Part shown: positions 43,234 through 51,677 of the stretch, in pieces
How positions within the stretch are numbered: position 1 is the first letter of the stretch
How the letters are laid out: every line of letters begins with the position of its first letter
Assembly: GCF_007828865.1 (NCBI RefSeq)
Contig: NZ_VIVK01000001.1
Location: 6,138,001 to 6,202,000 of the forward strand
Direction: 5' to 3'
Length of the DNA: 64,000 nucleotides
DNA from: Kribbella amoyensis
Lineage (GTDB): Bacteria > Actinomycetota > Actinomycetes > Propionibacteriales > Kribbellaceae
The notes under the pieces: model-generated
Told to the model about the DNA's origin: nothing
Seen by the model: the letters and a program-made list of their open reading frames with translations, nothing else
The model's database searches: none
Made by a program: the position numbers and the translations under genes

Positions 43234-44787
43234 TCAGCCCTTGGTGTTGGAGAGGTCGACGAAGTCGCGGACGTCCGTGACCAGTCCGGTGATGCGCTTG
43301 TCCAGCGCGAAGAGGGACGGCACCGTACTGATGCCGATCGCCCAGGCCTCGTCGACGAGCACCTTGTTCAGCTCGGCGTACGCGGTCTTCTGGGCCTCGG
43401 GGGTGATGGCCGCGGCCGCCGCGGCAACCGCCGCCACGTACGCGGGCGGGACGTTCGCGTGGAACGTGGTGTTCGCCTTGGTGGTCAGCATCTGCCGGCC
43501 GCGGGCGATCAGCGACGGGCTCTGCATGTTGTTCGGCTGCATCGCCACGGTGCACTGCAGCTTGCTGGCGAACAGCGCGTCGAGGTACGCCGCTTCCTCC
43601 TGCGGGGCGATGTCCAGCTGGAACCCGATCTTCTTCAGGTCCGCCTGGATGATCTCCAGGGTCGCGACGGACGGGCTGCCGGACGACACCCCGGCCACGG
43701 CCTTGCGGGCACCGCCCGACCGCTCGAGCAACTCCCCGGCCGCGTCCAGGTCGAACCCGTGCGAGTCCAGGTACCCCTTCTCGAACGCCGGCGACGACGG
43801 CATGAACGCCGTGTACACCGGGTCGCCGATGCCGAAGCTGACCTGGTCGAGGATCCGCTTGCGGTCGATCGCGCGGGCGATCGCCTGCCGGAGCAGCTTG
43901 TTGTCGAACGGCGCGATGGTGGCGTTCATGAAGAACAGCGACATCCGGCCACTGCCCTCGACCAGGGTGAACCGCTGCCGCAGCCGCTCCGCGTGCCGGA
44001 ACCCGAGGTACGCCGCGCCGTCGACCGATCCCGACTCGAGCCCGGCGACCAGCGCGTCCTCGTCGGTGAAGAAGCGGTACTCCACCTGGTCCAGGTACGG
44101 CCTGTCCTTGGCGTAGAAGTCCGGGTTCTTCTTCAGGACCAGCCGCTGGTCCCGGCGGAACTCGGCGAGCTGGAACGGCCCGGACCCGGCCGGCTCGCGT
44201 TCCAGCTTCGCCGGCGTGTTCGAGGCCGACGGGATCAGCGGGAAGGCGAACATCCAGTCGAGCACCAGCGGTTCGGGCGTCGGCGCCTTGAAGGTCAGCC
44301 GCACGGTTCGCGGGTCGACCGCCGTCGCCGAGGCGATGAACGCGGTCGGCTGGGCCAGCGTGAACCCGGCGTCCGGGTCCTGGGCCCGCTTGACCCCGGT
44401 GACCACGTCCTCGGCGACCACCGGGGCGCCCGAGTGGAACTTCGCCTCCCGCAGGGTGATCGTGACCGACTTGCGGTCGGCCGCGAACTCCCACTTCTCG
44501 GCACCCGCCGGGATCGGCTCGTACTTGCCGTCGGACGGGTAGTCGAGCAGATAGGTGTAGAAGGCGTGGATGTGGATGTCGGTGTTGGTCAGGTACGGGT
44601 CGAACTGCATGATCTTCGTCGTCCCGAGGGTGATCTTGCCGGTCGCGGCGCCGCCACCGCTCTCGGAGCCGCCGGTGCCACAGGCACTGAGCAGCGGGGT
44701 GCCGGCGAGCGCACCGGCCGCGAGCAGGCCGTTGCGGAGGAACGCGCGACGGGCCAGCAGTCGGGACTGGATCGGTGAATCGGTCAT
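43234..44787 (-). CDS. Tat-exported lipoprotein, ABC substrate-binding (family 5)
   Basis: A 517-residue binding protein of the dipeptide/oligopeptide family (SBP_bac_5). The N-terminus carries a twin-arginine signal (RRAFLRNGLLAAG) and a lipobox (LLSACG), so it is probably a Tat-exported lipoprotein. Later segments (DVVTGVKRAQDP, GSGPFQLAEF, RQAIARAIDRKRIL) are family hallmarks. In Corynebacterium, SiaE of the sialic acid ABC importer belongs to this family (established), and the adjacent aldolase and sialidases support the same ligand here. Confidence 0.92.
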   Translation of the reverse strand: MTDSPIQSRLLARRAFLRNGLLAAGALAGTPLLSACGTGGSESGGGAATGKITLGTTKIMQFDPYLTNTDIHIHAFYTYLLDYPSDGKYEPIPAGAEKWEFAADRKSVTITLREAKFHSGAPVVAEDVVTGVKRAQDPDAGFTLAQPTAFIASATAVDPRTVRLTFKAPTPEPLVLDWMFAFPLIPSASNTPAKLEREPAGSGPFQLAEFRRDQRLVLKKNPDFYAKDRPYLDQVEYRFFTDEDALVAGLESGSVDGAAYLGFRHAERLRQRFTLVEGSGRMSLFFMNATIAPFDNKLLRQAIARAIDRKRILDQVSFGIGDPVYTAFMPSSPAFEKGYLDSHGFDLDAAGELLERSGGARKAVAGVSSGSPSVATLEIIQADLKKIGFQLDIAPQEEAAYLDALFASKLQCTVAMQPNNMQSPSLIARGRQMLTTKANTTFHANVPPAYVAAVAAAAAAITPEAQKTAYAELNKVLVDEAWAIGISTVPSLFALDKRITGLVTDVRDFVDLSNTKG

Positions 44788-44823
44788 GGTGATGACTCCT
44801 GACTTCGGAGGTCCGGGGTGGTC

Positions 44824-45771
44824 TCAGGTCAGCCGGATCCGCGGATCCAGCACGGCGTACCCGAGGTCCACCAGCAGGTTGAGCAGCAGGAAGGTGGCGA
44901 CGACGAACAGCACCCCGCCCTGGACCAGCGCGTAGTCGCGTTCGCCGATCGCGGTGTAGAGCAGGCGGCCCAGTCCGGGGTAGTTGAAGACGGCCTCGAT
45001 GACGACGGTGCCGCCGAGGAAGCCGCCGAGTTGGAGGCCGACGATGGTGATCGTGGGCAACGACGCGTTCCGCAGCGCGTGGCGGCGGATCACGTCCCGT
45101 TCCGGGACGCCCTTGGCGCGGGCGGTCCGGATGTAGTCCTTGCCCATCACGTCGCCGAGCGACGTGGCGAGGAACCGGGCGGTGACACTGGAGGTGTGCA
45201 CGGCGATGGCGAGCGCGGGCAGGATCGTCGCCGTCAGCGCGCCGCCTGGATCGCCCCAGAACGGCACGTAGTCGCTCGACGCGGGCAGCCACCGCAGTTG
45301 GACGGCGAGCACGATGATCAGCAGCAGCCCCAGCCAGAAGGTCGGGACCGCGAGACCCGCGGTGAGGTACCCCTGGAACAGCCGGCCGGCCACCGACCGC
45401 GGCCGCAACGCGACCACGATGCCGACCGGTACGGCGATGACCAGGGTCAGCACCATCGCGAACCCGGCCAGCTGGACCGTCGCCGGGATCCGGTCGAGCA
45501 ACTCGGCGACCACCGGCTGGCCCGAGTAGTACGAGGACCCGAGGTCACCCGCGAGGGCGTGACCGATCCAGGACAGGTACTGCTCCACGACGGTCCCGTC
45601 CAGGCCGAGCCGCTGCCGGGTCGCCTCCAGTTCGGCCGGGCTCGCGTCCGGGCCGAGCAGGACCGACGCGGGATCGCCGGGCAGCGCGAAGGTGAAGGCC
45701 CACACCGCGATCGAGCCGAGCACCAGGACCACGGCGAACTGCAGTAGCCGGCGAATCAGATGGGCGTACAT
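44824..45771 (-). CDS. ABC transporter permease (DppB-type)
   Basis: A 315-residue permease with six helices. It has the N-terminal LIRRLLQFAVVLVLGSIAVW signature of DppB proteins and the EAA loop (TARAKGVPERDVIRRHALRN). It pairs with the permease at 45772, whose stop is directly adjacent to its ATG (TAG-ATG). It forms the channel of the importer with the fused ATPase. Confidence 0.94.
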   Translation of the reverse strand: MYAHLIRRLLQFAVVLVLGSIAVWAFTFALPGDPASVLLGPDASPAELEATRQRLGLDGTVVEQYLSWIGHALAGDLGSSYYSGQPVVAELLDRIPATVQLAGFAMVLTLVIAVPVGIVVALRPRSVAGRLFQGYLTAGLAVPTFWLGLLLIIVLAVQLRWLPASSDYVPFWGDPGGALTATILPALAIAVHTSSVTARFLATSLGDVMGKDYIRTARAKGVPERDVIRRHALRNASLPTITIVGLQLGGFLGGTVVIEAVFNYPGLGRLLYTAIGERDYALVQGGVLFVVATFLLLNLLVDLGYAVLDPRIRLT

Positions 45772-46665
45772 CTAGACCGCACCTCCCGTGGTGACGTTGG
45801 CGGCTGCTTGCCGGCCGGCGCCGCTCACCGCGAGCCGCAGTCCGCGGCCGATCCGGTCGAGACAGAAGACGGTGGCGACCAGGCAGAGGCCGGGGAACAA
45901 CCCGTAACTGGGACTCTGGTAGAGGTACGAGCGCGCGTCCTGGAGCATGCCGCCCCACGACGGCGCCGGTGGTGGCGTCCCGAGTCCGAGGAACGCCAGG
46001 CCGGCCTCGACCACGACCGCCATCGACGCGGTCACGACCACCTGGATGACGATCGGGCCGAGCACGTTCGGCAGCACGGTGCGGACCAGCGTGTCCGGCG
46101 TACTCGCACCCATCCCACGGGCGGCCAGGACGAAGTCGCGGTCGCGGATCTCGAGTGTGGCCACCCTGGTCAGCCGGGCGAACTCCGGGACCGCGCCGAT
46201 CCCGATCGCGAGCACCAGGTTGAGCCGGCCGGACCCGAGCGCCACGATCATCACCAGCGCGAGCAGGATCCCCGGCACGGCGAGCAGCAGATCGACGAAG
46301 CGCATCGCGATCGCGTCCACCCAGCGCCCGAGGTACCCCGCGAGCAGCCCGAGGGGTACCCCGATGCCGGCGCCGACGACGACCGCACCGGCGGCCGCGA
46401 TCAGGGACGCGCGGGCGCCGTGGATCATCCGGGACAGGATGTCGCGACCGAGCTGATCGGTACCGAGCAGATGTCCGCCGGACGGGCCGAGCAGGGACCC
46501 GCCGCTCTGCGCGTTCGGGTCGAACGGCGCGATCAGCGGGGCGAACACCGCGACCACGATGAGGATCAGCAGTCCGGTCGCACCGACGACGGCCGACTTG
46601 GACTGCGCGAACCGGCGCAACGGCTCCAGTCGTCGATGGGCCTGAGAACCAGAGGTGTTGCTCAT
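45772..46665 (-). CDS. ABC transporter permease (DppC-type)
   Basis: A 297-residue permease with the DppC N-terminal domain (FAPLIAPFDPN, HLLGTDQLGRDILSRMIHG) and the EAA loop (LAARGMGASTPDTLVRTVLPN). ATG 46665 overlaps the stop of the ATPase gene by 4 nt and is preferred over the longer open frame, which has no homology upstream. Confidence 0.94.
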   Translation of the reverse strand: MSNTSGSQAHRRLEPLRRFAQSKSAVVGATGLLILIVVAVFAPLIAPFDPNAQSGGSLLGPSGGHLLGTDQLGRDILSRMIHGARASLIAAAGAVVVGAGIGVPLGLLAGYLGRWVDAIAMRFVDLLLAVPGILLALVMIVALGSGRLNLVLAIGIGAVPEFARLTRVATLEIRDRDFVLAARGMGASTPDTLVRTVLPNVLGPIVIQVVVTASMAVVVEAGLAFLGLGTPPPAPSWGGMLQDARSYLYQSPSYGLFPGLCLVATVFCLDRIGRGLRLAVSGAGRQAAANVTTGGAV

Positions 46666-48803
46666 CCGCGCACCCCCACTGCCGGGCCGACGGGTTGGTC
46701 GGCGAAATGGCAGGCCGTATGGCCGCCGGCGATCGGCCGCAACGGTGGTTCCTTCTCCGCACAGACGTCGGCCGCGATCGGGCACCGGGTCCGGAACCGG
46801 CAGCCGGACGGCGGGTCCACCGGACTGGGAACGTCACCACCGAGCGGTACGCGTCGCCGGTCCGCCCGGCCGACGGGATCGGGGACCGGCACCGAGGCCA
46901 GCAACGCCCGCGTGTACGGATGCCGCGGATCGTCGTAGACCCGCTGGGCCGGCCCGGACTCGACGATCCGGCCGAGGTACATCACCGCGACCTCGTCCGC
47001 GACCTGCCGGACGACGGCGAGATCGTGGCTCACGAACAGATACCCCATCCCGGACTCGCGCTGGAGGTCGGCGAGCAGGTTCAGGACCTGGGCCTGGACC
47101 GAGACGTCGAGCGCGGACACCGGTTCGTCGAGGATCAGCAGCCCGGGCTTCGACGCCAGCGCCCGCGCGATCGCGACCCGTTGCCGCTGCCCACCGGAGA
47201 ACTCCGACGGCAGCCGATCGATGTGCTCGCTGCGCAGGCCCACCCGGCTGAACAGGTCGGCCACCTCGCGCCGGCGCTGGCCGTACGACAAGCCCTGCAG
47301 GCGTAGCGGTTCCGCGACGTTGTCGCCGACGCTCAGCCGCGGATTCAGTGAGGCATACGGATCCTGGAAGACCATCTGCGCACGCCGCCGGATCTTCCGC
47401 AGCTGCGAGCGGCCCGCGGTACGGACGTCGTCGCCCTCGACGAGGATCCGGCCGTCGGTCGGTTCGACCAGGCGGAGGACGAGCCGCGCGAGCGTGGTCT
47501 TGCCACACCCCGATTCGCCGACCAGTCCCAGCGTCCGGCCGGCCGGCACCTGCAGGGAGACGCCGTCGACCGCATGCACCCAGGCCGAAGCCCGGGCGAA
47601 CAGCCCAGAGCGTACGGGGAACCGCGCAACGGCCTCCTGCACTTCGAGCACCGCCCCACCCGACTCCTCTGCGCCGTCCGTTCGACTGGCGGGCGCGGGC
47701 TGGTCGTCGGCGGGTTCGATGGTGAGCAGGCTCGCCGCCTCGTCGGGGAAGTGGCAGGCACTCAGTCCGCCGCCGAGCTCCTCGGCCTCGGGGACTGGCT
47801 CCGGACGCACCTCGGTACACACCGAGCGACCGCGGGAGATCGGGCAGCGCGGCGCGAAGGCGCAGCCGGCCGGCAGTTCGCTCGGATCCGGCGGCTGGCC
47901 CGGGATCGGGCGCAGGCGGTCCGCGGCCGCGTCGAGTCGAGGCAGCGCGCCGAGCAACGCCGCGGTGTACGGGTGTCGTGGCCGGGTGAAGATCTGGGTG
48001 ACGTCGCCGGACTCCACGATCCGGCCGCCGTACGTCACGCCGACCCGGTCCGCGGTCTCCGCGACCACCCCGAGGTCGTGCGTGATCAGGACGACGCCGG
48101 CACCGGTCTCCTCCCGCGCCACCCGCAGCAGGTCCAGGATCTGCGCCTGCACGCTGACGTCCAGCGCGGTGGTCGGCTCGTCCGCGATCAGTACCTTCGG
48201 CCGGTTGGCGATCGCCATCGCGATCATCACCCGCTGGCACATGCCGCCCGAGAACTGATGCGGGTACTGGTCGTAGCGGGTCGCCGGATGCGGAACGCCG
48301 ACCATGCCGAGCAACTCGACACATCTCGCTCGCGCCCCGGCGGCGGACAGGGCGCGGTCGTGCACCCGGAGCGTCTCCGCGATCTGGTCGCCGACCCGTT
48401 GCACCGGGTTCAGCGCCGAGATCGCGTCCTGGAAGACCATCGCCACGTCCTTGCCGAGCCGGCGCCGCAGCTCCGCCTCGGGCAGCGCGAGGAGGTCGAC
48501 GTCACCGAGCACGGCCTGTCCCGACACCTTTCGCAGGTTCGGCGCGCTGAGCAGTCCCAGCGCGGCGAGTACCGACACGCTCTTGCCCGAGCCGGTCTCC
48601 CCCAGCACGCCGAACGTCTCGCCGCCGGCGACGTCGTAGCTCATCCCGTTCACCGCGCGGACCAGGCCCGCGGGCGTCGCGAACTCGACCACCAGGTCGC
48701 GCAGGCTGAACACGGACCCGTCCCCCGTGCGTTCTGGACCGGCGGACGGGGCGCCGCGATCGGCGATCCCGTCCTCGGTCACGCCGTTGAGGGCTCCAAA
48801 CAC
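46662..48803 (-). CDS. Fused double ABC ATPase (DppD-DppF type)
   Basis: A 713-residue protein with two complete nucleotide-binding domains. Walker A sequences are GETGSGKS (about 70) and GESGCGKT (about 435); signatures FSGGMCQRV and FSGGQRQRV; Walker B LIADEPTTALD and LILDEPVSALD. Each half ends with the oligopeptide-transporter C-terminal Cys-rich segment (GCAFAPRCP, GCRFRTRCP). Fusion of the two ATPases into one chain is seen in the corynebacterial sialic acid importer (SiaI). Start GTG 48803 has GGGAGG 6 nt upstream. It is the first gene of the operon. Confidence 0.95.
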   Translation of the reverse strand: MFGALNGVTEDGIADRGAPSAGPERTGDGSVFSLRDLVVEFATPAGLVRAVNGMSYDVAGGETFGVLGETGSGKSVSVLAALGLLSAPNLRKVSGQAVLGDVDLLALPEAELRRRLGKDVAMVFQDAISALNPVQRVGDQIAETLRVHDRALSAAGARARCVELLGMVGVPHPATRYDQYPHQFSGGMCQRVMIAMAIANRPKVLIADEPTTALDVSVQAQILDLLRVAREETGAGVVLITHDLGVVAETADRVGVTYGGRIVESGDVTQIFTRPRHPYTAALLGALPRLDAAADRLRPIPGQPPDPSELPAGCAFAPRCPISRGRSVCTEVRPEPVPEAEELGGGLSACHFPDEAASLLTIEPADDQPAPASRTDGAEESGGAVLEVQEAVARFPVRSGLFARASAWVHAVDGVSLQVPAGRTLGLVGESGCGKTTLARLVLRLVEPTDGRILVEGDDVRTAGRSQLRKIRRRAQMVFQDPYASLNPRLSVGDNVAEPLRLQGLSYGQRRREVADLFSRVGLRSEHIDRLPSEFSGGQRQRVAIARALASKPGLLILDEPVSALDVSVQAQVLNLLADLQRESGMGYLFVSHDLAVVRQVADEVAVMYLGRIVESGPAQRVYDDPRHPYTRALLASVPVPDPVGRADRRRVPLGGDVPSPVDPPSGCRFRTRCPIAADVCAEKEPPLRPIAGGHTACHFADQPVGPAVGVRG

Positions 48804-48839
48804 CGACGACCTCCCGGGGAACGATGCATGATTTCTGCA

Positions 48840-48852
48840 AGATGTCCTACAG
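48840..48852 (-). promoter_or_regulatory. GntR-type operator site A (downstream of -10)
   Basis: On the minus strand CTGTAGGACATCT lies just after the -10 element of the ABC operon, a blocking position. It extends to AACCTGTAGGACATCT plus TGCAGAAA, which matches the site at 61261-61273 and its flanks at all but one of about 23 positions. Confidence 0.7.
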
Positions 48853-48858
48853 GTTGCG

Positions 48859-48888
48859 AACGTAATGTCCCCGGCACGAGAGTGTCAA
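48859..48888 (-). promoter_or_regulatory. Promoter of ABC/nanA/sulfatase/sialidase operon
   Basis: On the minus strand TTGACA (48888-48883), 18 bp, TACGTT (48864-48859): close to the housekeeping consensus. It is flanked by the two TGTAGGA sites and lies about 55 bp upstream of GTG 48803. Confidence 0.65.
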
Positions 48889-48897
48889 GATCCATCA

Positions 48898-48909
48898 GAT
48901 ATCCTACAA
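48898..48909 (-). promoter_or_regulatory. GntR-type operator site B (upstream of -35)
   Basis: TTGTAGGATATC on the minus strand, 9 bp upstream of the -35 box. It is also 20 bp upstream of the divergent regulator's ATG, so it could serve autoregulation. It is identical over 12 bp to the site at 61201. Confidence 0.7.
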
Positions 48910-48928
48910 ATCAGCGCCGAGCGGGAGG

Positions 48929-49672
48929 ATGATCGACAAGGTGGCCACTCACCAGCAGGACCAGGAGTTCCGGCGGCTCGACGCCAGGGCTCCGCTGCAC
49001 CAGGTCGTGCAGCACGAGATCAGGAACTTCATCATCAAGGAGCGGCTCCGCCCCGGCGACCCGCTCAAGTCGGAGGCCGAACTGGCCCGCCTCTTCGGTG
49101 TCAGCCGCAACTCGGTCCGCGAGGCGGTCAAGGCGCTGGAGTCCACCGGCGTGCTCGAGACGCGGCGAGGCAGTGGCGTCTACGTCCGCGACTTCTCCTT
49201 CGACCCGTTGCTCGACCACCTGCCGTACGGCCTGATGCAGGGCAAGCAGGCTTTACGCGAGCTGGCCGCGCTGCGCAAGACGCTGGAGACCGCGCTCATC
49301 ACGGACGCGATGGACGCGATGACGCCAGCCAGTGTCAGCGCGCTCCGCGAGACCCTGGAGGAGATGCGGGCGCTGGCGGAGCAGGGCGAGGGCTTCGCCG
49401 AGCAGGACCGGATGTTCCATCAGTTGCTGTTCCGCGACCTCGGCAACACGATGCTGCTGCGGCTGTTCGACCTGTTCTGGCTGGCTTTCCACGCCGCCGT
49501 CCCACCCGCACGCGGACGCACACCGATGGATGCGTACCACGGTCATGCGACCGTGTTGGACGCGATTCTCACCGGTGACCCGGACCAGGCCAGGGCCGCG
49601 ATCCGGGATCACTACATCGGGATCGAGTCCAAGCTCGCCGAAGCCCCGGCCGATCCCGCCGAGACCGACTGA
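48929..49672 (+). CDS. GntR/FadR-family regulator, probable sialic acid regulator
   Basis: A 247-residue regulator. The GntR winged helix (about 22-88) has LKSEAELARLFGVSRNSVREAVKAL and TRRGSGVYV; the C-terminal all-helical FadR/FCD domain (about 100-235) carries His/Asp/Arg residues (DRMFHQLLF, AYHGHATVLDAIL) for metal-dependent ligand binding. ATG 48929 abuts GGGAGG, so GTG 48941 is an alternative. It is divergent from the sialic-acid type operon and likely binds TGTAGGATATC sites there and at 61.2 kb. Codon 109 is the rare TTA (49253-49255). Confidence 0.9.
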   Translation: MIDKVATHQQDQEFRRLDARAPLHQVVQHEIRNFIIKERLRPGDPLKSEAELARLFGVSRNSVREAVKALESTGVLETRRGSGVYVRDFSFDPLLDHLPYGLMQGKQALRELAALRKTLETALITDAMDAMTPASVSALRETLEEMRALAEQGEGFAEQDRMFHQLLFRDLGNTMLLRLFDLFWLAFHAAVPPARGRTPMDAYHGHATVLDAILTGDPDQARAAIRDHYIGIESKLAEAPADPAETD

Positions 49673-49684
49673 CCGACCGCGCCG

Positions 49685-50077
49685 TCAGTCGGCGAGGCGC
49701 CGCGCTCCGGACCTCGGCAGTTGCCGCCGGCCACCGAGGATCCGCAACCAGTGACGGGCGAGGTACGGGGAGCCGCCGACGGCCCCGGCCAGGAGCAACA
49801 GCGCGATCGGGGCCCCGAGCAACGTTCCCAGTCCGACGAAGGCGACCGCTCCCCCGCCGGCCAGACCCGCGCTCAGGAAGACCGCGGGCCACTGGTCCCG
49901 GCGGATCGGCCGGTTGTCCCCCGGGGTCAGCACGATCAGGGCCAGGACGCCGCCGGTCACCGCGGCGAGGCCGAAGAGGACGAGAACCGTCGGTCGCGGC
50001 AGTGTCAGCGCGGCCATCGCGCCGGCCGTGCCGACGACACCGCTGAACCCCCACCAGGCAACCCGGTACGTCCTCAT
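49685..50077 (-). CDS. Small integral membrane protein, unknown
   Basis: A 130-residue protein with three to four predicted helices (about 5-24, 28-48, 65-85 and 88-104) and a basic tail. ATG 50077 has GGAGG 5 nt upstream, better than the in-frame GTG at 50089. It is convergent with the GntR gene (12 bp). I do not recognise the family. Confidence 0.65.
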   Translation of the reverse strand: MRTYRVAWWGFSGVVGTAGAMAALTLPRPTVLVLFGLAAVTGGVLALIVLTPGDNRPIRRDQWPAVFLSAGLAGGGAVAFVGLGTLLGAPIALLLLAGAVGGSPYLARHWLRILGGRRQLPRSGARRLAD

Positions 50078-50201
50078 CCTCGCCTCCACCTCGCAGCGTT
50101 CGTACCATCAACTCTGCCGGGCGGAGGCTCTGGAACGTATGGGTGCGACCAGCCATCTTCCGAAGGCCGGTGGACCTACCAGGACCGGGGTGTGCGGGTA
50201 C

Positions 50202-50414
50202 TCAGGACGAGGCGGTCTCCCGGCGGTCGCGGAGCCGGTTCTTGGCTGATCGTTCGACGAACAGCGGTACGAAGTCGCGGATCGGTGCTTCTTCGAACTC
50301 GGGACGCGTCTGCGCGACGGTACTGGCGATGTCGGCGGCCGGCAGTTCGGGAAACTGCTGGGCCAGCCGCTCGACGACCTCGTCGATCGCGCGGTTCTCC
50401 TCTGACCTGTCCAT
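50202..50414 (-). CDS. Small three-helix-bundle protein (DUF3562-like)
   Basis: A 70-residue soluble protein: ENRAIDEVVERLAQQFPELP and FVPLFVERSAKNRLR match the short three-helix bundle dimerisation proteins common in actinobacteria and mycobacteria. ATG 50414 has GAGG about 6 nt upstream; the longer open frame upstream is unlikely. It is divergent from the LacI gene. Function unknown. Confidence 0.65.
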   Translation of the reverse strand: MDRSEENRAIDEVVERLAQQFPELPAADIASTVAQTRPEFEEAPIRDFVPLFVERSAKNRLRDRRETASS

Positions 50415-50548
50415 AGCCCTCAGGATCACCAATCCGATCGCACCGGACAACGCCCCTCCGCGAGCAGCGCAGCGGGGGCGTCCTGCCGTCACCGCGGGGT
50501 CGCCGAACGTACGATGTGGTCTCCGCGACGCGTCCGAGGAGGTCGGCA

Positions 50549-51556
50549 GTGCCTGTCAGCATCAAGGACGTCGCGCGCGAAGCCGGCGTCTCACTCGGCA
50601 CCGCGTCGACGTACCTGAACAACCCCGAGCGCGTCGGTCCGCAGACCGCCCGGCGGATCCGGAAGGCGATCGACGACCTCGGCTACGTCCGCAACGAGGC
50701 GGCCCGGCAGTTGCGCGCGGGGCACAGCCGGATGCTCGCGATGCTCAGCATGGAGTTGCAGAACCCGTTCTTCGGCGCGGTCGCCGAGGTGATCGAGAAG
50801 CGCGCCGCCGACTTCGGCCTGTTCATGATGCTGCTGTACGGCCACGGCGACGTCGACCGCGACCGTGAGTACGTCGATCTCGCGGTGCAGAAGCAGGTGT
50901 ACGGGATGATCCTGGCGTCCGGCAGCGCGACGCCGGACGTGCTCGACCTGCTCGCCCGGCACCGGGTACCGACCGTGCTGATGGACGCGCACGCCGATCG
51001 CGACGGGTTCGCGTCGGTCGCCATCGACGACGTCACCGGCGCACGACGCGCCGTGGAACACCTGATCGAGCAGGGCTGCCGCCGGATCGCCGTGGTCGGC
51101 GGCGAGCCGGTACTGCCGCAGATCCAGGAGCGCGTCCTCGGCGCCCAGCAGGCCGCCGCCCACCGTGGTGTACGCCTGGAAGTCGTCCCCACGAAGGAAC
51201 GCACCGTGGAAGCGGGGCGAGCGGCCGGCGAGGAGCTGGCGCAACGGCCGGCCAGGCAACGGCCCGACGGGATCTTCGCGATCAACGACCTGGTCGCGAT
51301 CGGTCTGGTGGACTCGCTGGTGATCTCCCGCGGCTGGCGGATCCCGGAGCAGGTCGCGCTGGTCGGGTATGACGACATCGACTTCGCCTCGTCCACGATC
51401 GTGCCGCTCTCGACGGTCCGGCGCCCGCGCGACGTGTTCGGCCGGGTGGCGGTCGACTTCGTCCGCGAGCTCGCCGGGACCAAGACGCCGGCACCACCCC
51501 GGCACGTCGAGATCCAGCCGGAGCTGATCGTCCGGACGAGTTCGCGCCGTCGCTGA
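50549..51556 (+). CDS. LacI-family transcriptional regulator
   Basis: A 335-residue repressor. The HTH is SIKDVAREAGVSLGTASTYL with hinge helix NEAARQLRAG; the sugar-binding domain follows (about 60-330). GTG 50549 has GAGGAGG 6 nt upstream. It precedes a sugar ABC operon whose promoter has a LacI-type palindrome, so it is the probable local repressor. The inducer is likely an oligosaccharide released by the linked hydrolases (inference). Confidence 0.94.
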   Translation: MPVSIKDVAREAGVSLGTASTYLNNPERVGPQTARRIRKAIDDLGYVRNEAARQLRAGHSRMLAMLSMELQNPFFGAVAEVIEKRAADFGLFMMLLYGHGDVDRDREYVDLAVQKQVYGMILASGSATPDVLDLLARHRVPTVLMDAHADRDGFASVAIDDVTGARRAVEHLIEQGCRRIAVVGGEPVLPQIQERVLGAQQAAAHRGVRLEVVPTKERTVEAGRAAGEELAQRPARQRPDGIFAINDLVAIGLVDSLVISRGWRIPEQVALVGYDDIDFASSTIVPLSTVRRPRDVFGRVAVDFVRELAGTKTPAPPRHVEIQPELIVRTSSRRR

Positions 51557-51612
51557 AACGATCTCAATACCTCGGCCGCCAGTCCGATCCCGGACACCGC
51601 ACCCGCTCGCCC

Positions 51613-51641
51613 TTGACACGCTCAGGGGGCTCCGAGACAGT
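51613..51641 (+). promoter_or_regulatory. Promoter of sugar ABC operon
   Basis: TTGACA (51613-51618), 17 bp, GACAGT (51636-51641). The -10 is imperfect. It lies between the LacI gene and the first permease and directly ahead of the operator. Confidence 0.5.
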
Positions 51642-51644
51642 TCG

Positions 51645-51658
51645 CTGAAACGTTTCGG
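51645..51658. promoter_or_regulatory. LacI-type operator
   Basis: CTGAAACGTTTCGG is a near-perfect palindrome with the central CG typical of LacI-family operators. It starts 4 bp after the -10 element, a repressing position. A half-similar CTGAAACGATC sits at 51554 beside the lacI stop. Confidence 0.7.
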
Positions 51659-51677
51659 TGAACGAAGGGAGCCCTCC

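Noticed and set aside
43139..45292. A 717-codon minus-strand frame overlapping nanA, binding protein and permease
   Set aside because: Same strand but wrong frame; Arg/Gly-rich with no homology, crossing three well-supported genes.
48929..48941. Possible leaderless or alternative start of the GntR gene
   Set aside because: Not treated as a separate feature; both ATG 48929 and GTG 48941 give the same domains and the sequence cannot decide.
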